Below are positions 1 through 7,544 of a stretch of DNA of 64,000 nucleotides, piece after piece; the first letter of the stretch is position 1; every line of letters starts with the position of its first letter. Under the pieces are notes generated by a model that saw only the letters and a list, made by a program, of their open reading frames with translations, was not told the DNA's origin and did no database searches. Source of the stretch: Xenophilus aerolatus. Lineage in GTDB: Bacteria > Pseudomonadota > Gammaproteobacteria > Burkholderiales > Burkholderiaceae_C. The DNA lies in NCBI GenBank assembly GCA_029968055.1, contig JASCNX010000001.1:310001-374000 (forward strand). The letters are read 5' to 3'. Made by a program: the position numbers and the translations under genes.

Positions 1-227
1 ACGAGCCGACCGAGGGCATCCAGCCTTCGATCATCAAGGACATCGCGCGCGCCCTCAACGAGATCCGCCGGATGAAGGGCATCACGATCGTGGTGTCGGA
101 GCAGGTGCTCTCCTTCGCCATGGACGTGGCCGACCGCCTCTTCGTCATCGAGGGCGGCCGCCTCGTGCACGAGACCGCCCGCGACAAGACCGACGAGGCC
201 CGCATCAAGGCCTACCTCTCGGTCTGA
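1..227 (+). CDS. UrtE/LivF-type ABC transporter ATP-binding protein, C-terminal fragment
   Basis: The reading frame is open from the window edge (first full codon at 3) to TGA at 225-227, about 74 residues. It starts just inside the Walker B/D-loop region (EPTEGIQPSI), then has the H-loop-like switch segment and the C-terminal tail with EGGRLVHE. The EGIQPSI wording is typical of the branched-chain amino acid/urea ATPase group (LivF, UrtE). Because formamidase fmdA begins 46 bp downstream on the same strand, the transporter is probably a urea or short-chain-amide importer like the Fmd/Urt systems. That substrate is inferred from context only. The Walker A half lies outside the window. Confidence 0.85.
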   Translation, partial: EPTEGIQPSIIKDIARALNEIRRMKGITIVVSEQVLSFAMDVADRLFVIEGGRLVHETARDKTDEARIKAYLSV

Positions 228-273
228 GCGCCCCGCCTTTCCCTCCCGCCATTTCAACCAGGAGCCTTCCCAA

Positions 274-1503
274 ATGCCCGACACCCTGATCAAGGTCGAC
301 CTTTCGCAGCCTGCGCCCAGCAACGAGATGGTGCACAACCGCTGGCACCCGGACATCCCGATGGCCTGCTGGGTGAACCCGGGCGACGACTTCAAGCTGG
401 AGACCTACGACTGGACCGGCGGCTTCATCAAGAACAACGACAGCGCCGACGACGTGCGCGACATCGACCTGACGACGGTGCATTACCTGAGCGGCCCGGT
501 GGGCGTGAAGGGTGCCCAGCCCGGCGACCTGCTGGTGGTCGACCTGCTGGACATCGGTGCCAAGGACGACAGCCTCTGGGGCTTCAACGGCTTCTTCAGC
601 AAGAAGAACGGCGGCGGCTTCCTGACGGAGCATTTCCCGCTGGCGCAGAAGTCCATCTGGGACTTCCACGGCATGTTCACCACCTCGCGCCACGTGCCGG
701 GCGTGAAGTACGCGGGCCTGATCCACCCGGGCCTGATCGGCTGCCTGCCCGACCCCAAGATGCTGGAGGTGTGGAACACGCGCGAGCAGGCGCTGATCGA
801 TTCCGACCCGGCCACCAGCGGCCTGGCCAACCCGCCCTTCGCCGGCACCGCGCACATGGGCAAGCTCACCGGCGAGGCCAAGGCCAAGGCAGCGGCCACC
901 GGCGCGCGCACCGTGCCCCCGCGCGAGCACGGCGGCAACTGCGACATCAAGGACCTCTCGCGCGGCTCGAAGATCTTCTTCCCGGTCTACGTCGAGGGCG
1001 CCGGCCTGTCGGTGGGCGACCTGCACTTCAGCCAGGGCGATGGCGAGATCACCTTCTGCGGCGCCATCGAGATGGCCGGCTGGGTGCACATGAAGGTGTC
1101 GATCATCAAGGGCGGCATGGCCAAGTACGGCATCAAGAACCCGATCTTCAAGCCCAGCCCGATCAAGCCCGTCTACGACGACTACGTGATCTTCGAGGGC
1201 ATCAGCGTCGACGAGAGCGGCAAGCAGTACTACCTCGACGTGAACGTCGCCTACCGCCAGGCCTGCCTCAACGCCATCGAGTACCTGAAGAAGTTCGGCT
1301 ACTCGGGCGCGCAGGCCTACTCGATCCTCGGCACGGCGCCCGTGCAGGGCCACATCAGCGGCGTGGTCGACGTGCCCAACGCCTGCGCCACGCTGTGGCT
1401 GCCGACGCAGATCTTCGACTTCGACATCAACCCGAGCGCCGCCGGGCCGACGAAGTTCCTGGACGGCAGCATCGACATGCCGCTCTCTCAGGATCTGCTC
1501 TGA
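274..1503 (+). CDS. fmdA: Formamidase (acetamidase/formamidase family)
   Basis: This 409-residue protein matches the usual length of FmdA-type formamidases, which hydrolyse formamide (and other short amides) to the acid and ammonia in the cytoplasm. Family hallmarks visible are the N-terminal HNRWHPDIP segment, the PGDLLVVD motif near residue 82, the HGGNCDIKDL motif near residue 219 and the FSQGDGEITFCGAIEM segment near residue 251. An AGGAG Shine-Dalgarno at 260-264 supports the ATG at 274. It follows a transporter ATPase gene and is followed after 1 bp by an FmdB-like gene, the layout described for Methylophilus fmd operons. Ammonia assimilation from imported amides is the likely role. Confidence 0.93.
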   Translation: MPDTLIKVDLSQPAPSNEMVHNRWHPDIPMACWVNPGDDFKLETYDWTGGFIKNNDSADDVRDIDLTTVHYLSGPVGVKGAQPGDLLVVDLLDIGAKDDSLWGFNGFFSKKNGGGFLTEHFPLAQKSIWDFHGMFTTSRHVPGVKYAGLIHPGLIGCLPDPKMLEVWNTREQALIDSDPATSGLANPPFAGTAHMGKLTGEAKAKAAATGARTVPPREHGGNCDIKDLSRGSKIFFPVYVEGAGLSVGDLHFSQGDGEITFCGAIEMAGWVHMKVSIIKGGMAKYGIKNPIFKPSPIKPVYDDYVIFEGISVDESGKQYYLDVNVAYRQACLNAIEYLKKFGYSGAQAYSILGTAPVQGHISGVVDVPNACATLWLPTQIFDFDINPSAAGPTKFLDGSIDMPLSQDLL

Positions 1504-1504
1504 C

Positions 1505-1846
1505 ATGCCGGCCTACGAGTACGAATGCGCCGGCTGCGGGGGCTTCGATGCCTTCCGCAGCATGAGCCAGCGCAACGAGCCCGCGGCCTGCCCGGTGTGC
1601 GCCACGCCCTCGCCGCGGGTGCTGGCGAGCGCGCCCCGGCTGGCGCTGCTCGACGGCGGCACGCGGCGCGCGATGGACGTCAACGAACGCGCGCGGCACG
1701 AGCCGAAGAGCTCGCGCGACTACCAGCGGCTGCGCCACCCGGCCGGCTGCGGCTGCTGCAGCCCGGGCCGCAGCAAGGCGACGGTGACCGCGCCCAACGG
1801 CGCCAAGGCTTTCCCTTCGAAGCGGCCCTGGATGATCAGTCACTGA
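1505..1846 (+). CDS. fmdB: FmdB-type zinc-ribbon protein
   Basis: This 113-residue protein begins MPAYEYECAGCG and has two CxxC knuckles (residues about 9-12 and 29-32), the putative-regulatory FmdB/CxxC_CxxC_SSSS zinc ribbon. A further cysteine cluster (GCGCC) lies near residue 79. In Methylophilus, FmdB is described as a putative regulator of the fmd amidase system; its biochemical role is not known. It is almost certainly cotranscribed with fmdA, starting 2 nt after that stop. Its last 11 bp overlap the 3' end of the convergent monooxygenase gene. Confidence 0.85.
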   Translation: MPAYEYECAGCGGFDAFRSMSQRNEPAACPVCATPSPRVLASAPRLALLDGGTRRAMDVNERARHEPKSSRDYQRLRHPAGCGCCSPGRSKATVTAPNGAKAFPSKRPWMISH

Positions 1847-3518
1847 GGGCCGGCACGCGGGCCTCGGCCCGCCCGCACAGCCGCGCGACCAGGGCGCCGG
1901 CGTCCGCCGGCAGCCGGTCGCCACGCCAGGCCACGTGCTGGTCGGCGCGGCACAGCACCAGCGCATGGCGGTAGCCGGCCTCGGCAGGCAGTTCGTCGGC
2001 CGGGGCGTCGATCAGCGCCAGCGGCATGCCGGCAGCCTGTGCGGCGGCCTGCAGCGGCGCGATGTCGACCGACCGGTCGCGCCGCAGCAGCGTGTAGCCG
2101 GGGCCGAAGGCGTCGTAGAGCGAACGCCCGTCGGCCAGCCACACATGCGGCGCCCGGCAGCCAGGCACCGTCGACGACGTGAAGCCGCCCATGCTGTACG
2201 GAGGAGGCGCTTCGCCGTCGGCGGCGATGATCGGCGAGGCATCGTAGAAGTAGCCGAAGTTCAGGCCGGCGCAGCAGAACTGCTGCACGTTGAGCTCGTA
2301 GGCCTCGCGGCCCACGGCCTCGCGCAGGGCCTCGCCCTCGGGCCCCGGCGCTTCCAGGTCGGGGGGCACCGCGCCGCGCGCCCGGATCATCTTCTGCGCA
2401 TGCTCCATCGCGAACTGCGACACCTGCTCCGTGATGGGCTGGCGCTCGGCCTGGTAGGCATCGAGGATCGCCTCGTCGGCCCAGCCCTGCAGGCAGGCGC
2501 CGAGCAGCCAGCCGAGGTTGACGGCGTCGGCGATGCCGGCGTTCATGCCGTAGCCGGCATAGGGCACCCACAGGTGCGCCGCGTCGCCCGCGATGAACAC
2601 GCGGCCGGCGCGGAAGCGGTCGGCCACCAGTCGCCGGCCCACCCAGTCCTCCTTGCTGATGACCTCGTAGGGGAAGTCGGCCTCCACGCCCAGGATCTCG
2701 CGGATCGACGCGTCGCGGTCGACCGAGTCGAACTCCGGCTCGTGCGGGTTGAGGTGGTTGTGCACCAGCCAGTGGTCGCCGCCGTCGATGGTGAACACGG
2801 TGCCGCAGCGCCGCGGATTGACGGCGTAGCAGCACCAGGCGTCGTTGCCCTGGGTCCGCTCGCGCAGCCCCGGGGCGCGGATGTAGGTGGACTGCACGCG
2901 CTGGATCACCGGCGTGCCGGCCAGCTGCGCGCCCATGGCCTTGCGCACCATCGAGCTGCCGCCGTCGCAGCCGACCAGGTAGCGCGCGCGCAGGGTGCGG
3001 GTGCTGCCGTCGTCCAGGTCGAGCGCGGTCGCGGTCACGCCGCCGGCGTCCTGCGCGAAGCCCGTCACCTGCGTGCGGCTGAGCAGCGTCACGCCCGGCC
3101 GGCTCGCGGCATGTTCCAGCAGGATCGGCTCCAGGTAGATCTGGTTGATGCGGTGGGGCGGCTCGGGCGTCGGCCACCAGGTGTCGGGGCCGCCGGTGGC
3201 GGTGTAGCGCTCGCGCCGGCTCGGGATCGGGATGCGCGTGAGTTCCTGCCCGGTGAAGGTGGTGCGGAAGACGACGTCGTTGGGGTGGTCCGCGGGCAGT
3301 CCGGCCGCGCGTACCTGGGCGGCGACGCCGAGGCGGCGGAACTGCTCCATCGTGCGGGCCGCCACGTGGTTGCACTTGACGTTGGGCGGCTCGCCCCGGC
3401 GGCGGGTCTCGGCCAGGGTGACGCGCACCCCGCGCGAGGCGAGGTCCATCGCGAGGGTGAGGCCGACCGGGCCGGCGCCGACGATCAGGACGTCGGTGGT
3501 GATTGTCTCGAGGCTCAT
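1836..3518 (-). CDS. FAD-dependent aromatic monooxygenase (class A, PheA/MhpA-like)
   Basis: This 560-residue flavoprotein hydroxylase has the N-terminal Rossmann motif GAGPVGLTLA (residues about 12-21), the DG motif in YLVGCDGGSSMVRKAMG, and the second FAD motif GRVFIAGDAAH. The C-terminal thioredoxin-like domain ends with the ADQHVAWRG block typical of phenol-hydroxylase-type enzymes. Such enzymes use NAD(P)H and O2 to hydroxylate phenolic rings; the substrate cannot be told from sequence. The ATG at 3518 lies 26 bp after the Bug-protein gene, so the two are probably cotranscribed. A longer in-frame extension up to 4610 runs through the Bug gene and is rejected as a shadow. Confidence 0.88.
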   Translation of the reverse strand: MSLETITTDVLIVGAGPVGLTLAMDLASRGVRVTLAETRRRGEPPNVKCNHVAARTMEQFRRLGVAAQVRAAGLPADHPNDVVFRTTFTGQELTRIPIPSRRERYTATGGPDTWWPTPEPPHRINQIYLEPILLEHAASRPGVTLLSRTQVTGFAQDAGGVTATALDLDDGSTRTLRARYLVGCDGGSSMVRKAMGAQLAGTPVIQRVQSTYIRAPGLRERTQGNDAWCCYAVNPRRCGTVFTIDGGDHWLVHNHLNPHEPEFDSVDRDASIREILGVEADFPYEVISKEDWVGRRLVADRFRAGRVFIAGDAAHLWVPYAGYGMNAGIADAVNLGWLLGACLQGWADEAILDAYQAERQPITEQVSQFAMEHAQKMIRARGAVPPDLEAPGPEGEALREAVGREAYELNVQQFCCAGLNFGYFYDASPIIAADGEAPPPYSMGGFTSSTVPGCRAPHVWLADGRSLYDAFGPGYTLLRRDRSVDIAPLQAAAQAAGMPLALIDAPADELPAEAGYRHALVLCRADQHVAWRGDRLPADAGALVARLCGRAEARVPALSD

Positions 3519-3544
3519 GGGCTGCGGATGTCGAGGAGAGGGGT

Positions 3545-4564
3545 TCAGTCGAGCCTGATGCCGGCGCGCTGGATGACCTGGGCCCACTTGGTGCTTTCGC
3601 TGCCGATGTAGCGCGCGAAGGCGGCCGGGCTTTGCGGCGCCGGCTCGACGCCCAGGTTGCGCATGGCGGCGCGCGTCGCCTCGTCGCCCAGGCCGGCGTT
3701 GATCTCGGCATTCAGCCGGGTGACGATGGCATCGGGCGTGCCCGCCGGCGCGACGATGCCGAACCAGCCGGTGGAGTCGTAGCCGGGCACGCCGGCCTCG
3801 GACAGGCTGGGCACGTCCGGCAGCATGGGCAGGCGGTTCGGACTCGTGACGGCATAGGCGATCAGCTTGCCGGCGCGGATCTGCTGCAGCGCCGAGGGCA
3901 GGTCGACGATGCCCAGCGGCACCTGGCCGCCCAGCACGTCGAGCGCGGCGGGGCCGGAGCCGCGGTAGGCCACTTCGACCAGCTGCACGCCGGCCATCTG
4001 CGAGAACAGGGCCGCCGACAGGTGCATGGCCGTGCCGTTGCCGCCGTGCGCCACCGCCAGCTTGCGCGGCTCGGCCCTGGCCTGCTCGATCAGTGCCTTG
4101 AGCGTGCGGGGCTGCAGCGACGGGTGCCCGATCAGCACGAAGGGGATCGCCGCGACCATCGCCACCGGCTTGAGGTCGCGCGCCGGGTCGAAGGGCATCT
4201 GGGCATAGAGGCTCGCGTTGGCCGACAGCGCGCCGGCTGCACCCAGCCCCAGGGTGTAGCCGTCGGGCGCAGCGCGGGCTACCAGCGTGAGCCCGACGTT
4301 GCCGCCCGCACCCGGACGGTTGTCCACCACCACCGGCTGGCCGAGGTGCTCGTTCAACCGGGGCACCAGCATCCGGAACACGGCGTCCGAGCTGCCGCCG
4401 GGCGGAAAGGTGACCACCACGCGGATCGGCTTGTTGGGGTAGTCGGCCTGGGCCTGCGAATGCAGCGGTGCGGCCAGCGCGATCGCGCCTGCGGCCAGGG
4501 TGCCCAGCGCGCGGCGGCGGGCCAGGCAGGGCCGCGCGCTGGCGCGGCCTGAAGAAGGATGCAT
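3545..4564 (-). CDS. TctC/Bug-family tripartite tricarboxylate-type solute-binding protein
   Basis: This 339-residue periplasmic protein has an N-terminal arginine-rich stretch and hydrophobic signal (ALGTLAAGAIALAAPLHSQAQA) followed by YPNKPIRVVVTFPPGGSSD, the Bug-family signature. Burkholderiales carry many such proteins, and most have unknown ligands. The ATG at 4564 is preferred over the upstream one at 4594 because CCGGAG lies 6-8 nt before it. It sits upstream of the FAD monooxygenase and divergent from a LysR gene, so it probably captures an aromatic or carboxylate substrate of that pathway. No membrane TctA/TctB partners are nearby, which is common for orphan Bug proteins. Confidence 0.92.
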   Translation of the reverse strand: MHPSSGRASARPCLARRRALGTLAAGAIALAAPLHSQAQADYPNKPIRVVVTFPPGGSSDAVFRMLVPRLNEHLGQPVVVDNRPGAGGNVGLTLVARAAPDGYTLGLGAAGALSANASLYAQMPFDPARDLKPVAMVAAIPFVLIGHPSLQPRTLKALIEQARAEPRKLAVAHGGNGTAMHLSAALFSQMAGVQLVEVAYRGSGPAALDVLGGQVPLGIVDLPSALQQIRAGKLIAYAVTSPNRLPMLPDVPSLSEAGVPGYDSTGWFGIVAPAGTPDAIVTRLNAEINAGLGDEATRAAMRNLGVEPAPQSPAAFARYIGSESTKWAQVIQRAGIRLD

Positions 4565-4655
4565 GCGTGTCTCCGGTTTCGGTGTTTTCCACATTGAAAC
4601 CGCGAAGCATTCATTCGTAAATCAATAAATTCGAAACCATTCTGAAGATGAGCTG

Positions 4656-5567
4656 ATGAATACGACCTTTGCGCCGACGATCCGGCAACTGCGTGCCTTC
4701 GTGCAGGTGCACCGCCTCGGCAAGCTCGGCGCCGCGGCCGAGCAGCTGTTCGTCACGCAATCGGCCGTGAGCATGCTGATCCGGCAGTTGGAGGAGGGCC
4801 TGGACGCGCGCCTCTTCGACCGCACCACGCGTTCGCTCCAGCCCACGGCGGCCGCCTCCGAGATGCTGCCGGTGGCCGAACGCATCCTGCGCGACGTCGA
4901 CGCGTTGTCCACCGGCTTTCGCGAGCTGGCCCAGCTGGAGCGCGGGCGCGTGAGCGTCGCCATCACGCCCACGCTGGCTTCGTTCCTGCTGCCCGAGGCC
5001 ATCCGCGCGTTTGCACGCAGCCATCCGCAGGTGCGGGTGCTGGTGGACGACTGCGCGCCCGACCAGTTCGTCTCGCGCGTCATCGGCGAGCACGTGGATT
5101 TCGGCATCGGCACGCCCGAGCGGCCGGGCGCCGAGGTCGACACGCAGATGCTGCTGCGCGATCACCTGGCGCTGGTGTGTCCGCGCACCCATCCGCTGGC
5201 CGCACGGCGTTCGGTGCGCTGGCGCGCCCTGGCCGGCGAGCCGCTCACCACCGTGCGGCCGGGCTATGGCATCCGACCGCAGATCGAGGCGGCGGCGGCG
5301 CGCGCAGGGGTCACGCTGGACGTGGTGCACGAGGTGTCGTTCCTGTCCACGGCGCTGTGGATGACGGCCAGCGGCATGGGCGCCGCGATCATGCCCTCGG
5401 CCTTCGCGCGGGCAGCGGGCGATGCCTCGCTGGCGATCCTGCCTCTGGTCGCGCCGCGTGTGTCGCGCGACGTGTCGGTCGTCACGCGCCGCGGGCGGTC
5501 CCTGTCGGCGGCGAGCCAGAGCTTCATCCGCACCCTGCGCACGACGCTGGTCGCACACAAGGTCTGA
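4656..5567 (+). CDS. LysR-family transcriptional regulator
   Basis: This 303-residue protein has an N-terminal winged HTH ([20 protein letters not shown]..., residues about 8-67, with the [22 protein letters not shown] recognition region in pieces) and a LysR substrate-binding domain of normal length. It is divergent from the Bug/monooxygenase pair across a 91-bp AT-rich gap and most likely controls those genes in response to their aromatic substrate. It could also affect amiE, whose start lies 104 bp after its stop. The effector is unknown. Confidence 0.92.
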   Translation: MNTTFAPTIRQLRAFVQVHRLGKLGAAAEQLFVTQSAVSMLIRQLEEGLDARLFDRTTRSLQPTAAASEMLPVAERILRDVDALSTGFRELAQLERGRVSVAITPTLASFLLPEAIRAFARSHPQVRVLVDDCAPDQFVSRVIGEHVDFGIGTPERPGAEVDTQMLLRDHLALVCPRTHPLAARRSVRWRALAGEPLTTVRPGYGIRPQIEAAAARAGVTLDVVHEVSFLSTALWMTASGMGAAIMPSAFARAAGDASLAILPLVAPRVSRDVSVVTRRGRSLSAASQSFIRTLRTTLVAHKV

Positions 5568-5595
5568 GCGGCTGCGCGCGACAGGCGCCGGTCCC

Positions 5596-5611
5596 TACGT
5601 CAATCAACGTA
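5596..5611. promoter_or_regulatory. Inverted repeat upstream of amiE
   Basis: TACGT, six bases, ACGTA form a perfect 5-bp inverted repeat in the 104-bp gap between the LysR gene and amiE, ending about 60 bp before the amiE start. It could be an operator or upstream activator site for amidase expression. No protein can be assigned, and 5-bp arms may occur by chance. Confidence 0.3.
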
Positions 5612-5671
5612 TGGGCCGGCCACGTGGCGGTTTCCAGAATGCCGGCATCGACATTCCCCCGGAGCGCAGCC

Positions 5672-6715
5672 ATGATCCACGGCGACATTTCAAGCAGCAA
5701 GGACACCGTCGGCGTCGCCGTCGTCAACTACAAGATGCCGCGCCTGCACACGCGCGCCGAGGTGCTGGCCAACGCGAAGCAGATCGCCGACATGGTGGTC
5801 GGCATGAAGTCCGGCCTGCCGGGGCTGGACCTGGTGATCTTTCCCGAGTACAGCACGCACGGGATCATGTACGACAGCGCCGAGATGTACGAGAACGCGG
5901 CCAGCGTGCCGGGCTTCGAGACGGAGATCTTCGCGCAGGCCTGCCGCAAGGCCAAGGTGTGGGGCGTGTTCTCGCTCACCGGCGAGCGCCACGAGGAGCA
6001 CCCGAACAAGGCGCCGTACAACACCCTGATCCTCATGAACGACCAGGGCGAGATCGTCCAGAAGTACCGCAAGATCATGCCCTGGGTGCCGATCGAGGGC
6101 TGGTATCCGGGCAACTGCACCTACGTGAGCGAGGGCCCCAAGGGCCTGAAAATCAGCCTCATCATCTGCGATGACGGCAACTACCCCGAGATCTGGCGCG
6201 ACTGCGCGATGAAGGGCGCCGAGCTGATCGTGCGCTGCCAGGGCTACATGTACCCGGCCAAGGAACAGCAGATCCTCATCAGCAAGGCCATGGCCTTCGC
6301 CAACAACGTGTACGTGGCGGTGGCCAATGCGAGCGGCTTCGACGGCGTGTACTCGTACTTCGGCCACTCGGCGCTGATCGGCTTCGACGGCCGCACGCTG
6401 GGCGAATGCGGCGAGGAGGAAATGGGCGTGCAGTACGCCGCCCTGTCCAAGAGCCTGATCCGCGACTTCCGCAAGAACGGGCAGAGCGAGAACCACCTCT
6501 TCAAGCTGCTGCACCGCGGCTACACCGGCGTCATCAATTCGCGCGAAGGCGACAAGGGCGTGGCCGACTGTCCCTATTCCTTCTATGGCAAGTGGGTGTC
6601 CGACCCGGAGGGCACGCGGGAGATGGTCGAGTCCTTCACGCGCAGCACCGTGGGCACGGCCGAGGCGCCGATCGAGGGCATCCCGAACGAAGAGACGGCC
6701 AACCTGCACCGCTGA
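5672..6715 (+). CDS. amiE: Aliphatic amidase
   Basis: This 347-residue nitrilase-superfamily enzyme hydrolyses short aliphatic amides to acid plus ammonia. The protein aligns along its length with Pseudomonas AmiE, beginning MIHGDISSS and containing [14 protein letters not shown]. The catalytic triad is in place: Glu59 (VIFPEY), Lys134 (KYRK) and Cys166 (IICDDGN). Trp138 is kept, but the next residue is Val139, where the Pseudomonas enzyme, as I recall it, has Cys. The ATG at 5672 is chosen because the protein starts exactly where the family does; upstream in-frame sequence belongs to the LysR gene. A MoxR-like ATPase gene follows after 25 bp. Confidence 0.96.
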   Translation: MIHGDISSSKDTVGVAVVNYKMPRLHTRAEVLANAKQIADMVVGMKSGLPGLDLVIFPEYSTHGIMYDSAEMYENAASVPGFETEIFAQACRKAKVWGVFSLTGERHEEHPNKAPYNTLILMNDQGEIVQKYRKIMPWVPIEGWYPGNCTYVSEGPKGLKISLIICDDGNYPEIWRDCAMKGAELIVRCQGYMYPAKEQQILISKAMAFANNVYVAVANASGFDGVYSYFGHSALIGFDGRTLGECGEEEMGVQYAALSKSLIRDFRKNGQSENHLFKLLHRGYTGVINSREGDKGVADCPYSFYGKWVSDPEGTREMVESFTRSTVGTAEAPIEGIPNEETANLHR

Positions 6716-6740
6716 CCCGCACCGCTGACAGAGCGCCGGC

Positions 6741-7544
6741 ATGGACGCCCACGACCCGTTGCATGCCTGGCGCATCGCGCAGGAGCCGTTCTACCGGGCC
6801 GTGGGCGACGAATGCGCCCGCTTCGAGGCCGCGTGGTCGCGGCGCCTGCCACTGCTGCTGAAGGGCCCGACCGGCTGCGGCAAGACCCGTTTCGTCGAGC
6901 ACATGGCCTGGCGGCTGGGCCGGCCCCTGGTCACCGTGGCCTGCCACGAGGACACCGGCGCCGGCGACCTGGTGGGCCGCTGGCTGCTCGACGCCGACGG
7001 CACGCGCTGGCAGGACGGGCCGCTGGCCCTGGCCGCCCGGCACGGTGCCATCTGCTACCTCGACGAACTGGCCGAGGCGCGACCGGAGACGGCCGTCGCC
7101 ATCCACCCGCTCACCGACACCCGGCGCATGCTGCCGCTGGAGCGGCGGGGCGAGCTGCTGCGGGCGCATCCGGACTTCATGCTGGTGGTGTCCTTCAACC
7201 CCGGCCACGGCAGCCGCCTGCTGCGCAGTGCGACGCGCCAGCGCTTCTGCGGCCTCGCCTTCGACCACCCGCAGGCCGAGGACGAGGCGCAGATCCTCAT
7301 GCACGAGGTGGGCATCGACGTCGAGCTGGCCAGCGCCCTGGTCGCATTGGGGCGGCGCTCGCGCCGGCTGGCGGGGCAGGGGCTGGAGGAGGGCGCGTCG
7401 ACACGCATGCTGGTGCGCGCGGCGGAACTGGTGCGCGCCGGCATGGCGCCGCGCGAGGCCTGCCGCATGGCGCTGGTGGCGCCGCTGACCGACGACGCCA
7501 CGCTGTCCGAGGCGCTGGCCGCGGCCATCGATGCCTCCTTCTGA
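6741..7544 (+). CDS. MoxR-type AAA+ ATPase of the NorQ/NirQ/CbbQ family
   Basis: This 267-residue AAA+ ATPase has Walker A GPTGCGKT (residues 42-49), Walker B ICYLDE (about 104-109) and the NorQ/CbbQ-type segment HPDFMLVVSFNPGH. Known relatives form hexamers that, with a VWA partner, remodel or activate a client enzyme (NO reductase for NorQ, Rubisco for CbbQ). Here the only enzyme gene upstream on the same strand is amiE, 25 bp away, and the VWA gene overlaps downstream, so the client may be an amidase. That is inference. Neither nor nor cbb structural genes are present in the window. Confidence 0.92.
   Translation: MDAHDPLHAWRIAQEPFYRAVGDECARFEAAWSRRLPLLLKGPTGCGKTRFVEHMAWRLGRPLVTVACHEDTGAGDLVGRWLLDADGTRWQDGPLALAARHGAICYLDELAEARPETAVAIHPLTDTRRMLPLERRGELLRAHPDFMLVVSFNPGHGSRLLRSATRQRFCGLAFDHPQAEDEAQILMHEVGIDVELASALVALGRRSRRLAGQGLEEGASTRMLVRAAELVRAGMAPREACRMALVAPLTDDATLSEALAAAIDASF

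Noticed and set aside
1836-4610. A 924-codon open frame on the minus strand spanning the Bug-protein region and the FAD monooxygenase
   Set aside because: The first 364 codons are Arg/Pro/Ala-rich and run antisense-like through the well-supported Bug gene in another register; only the part from 3518 is a real protein.
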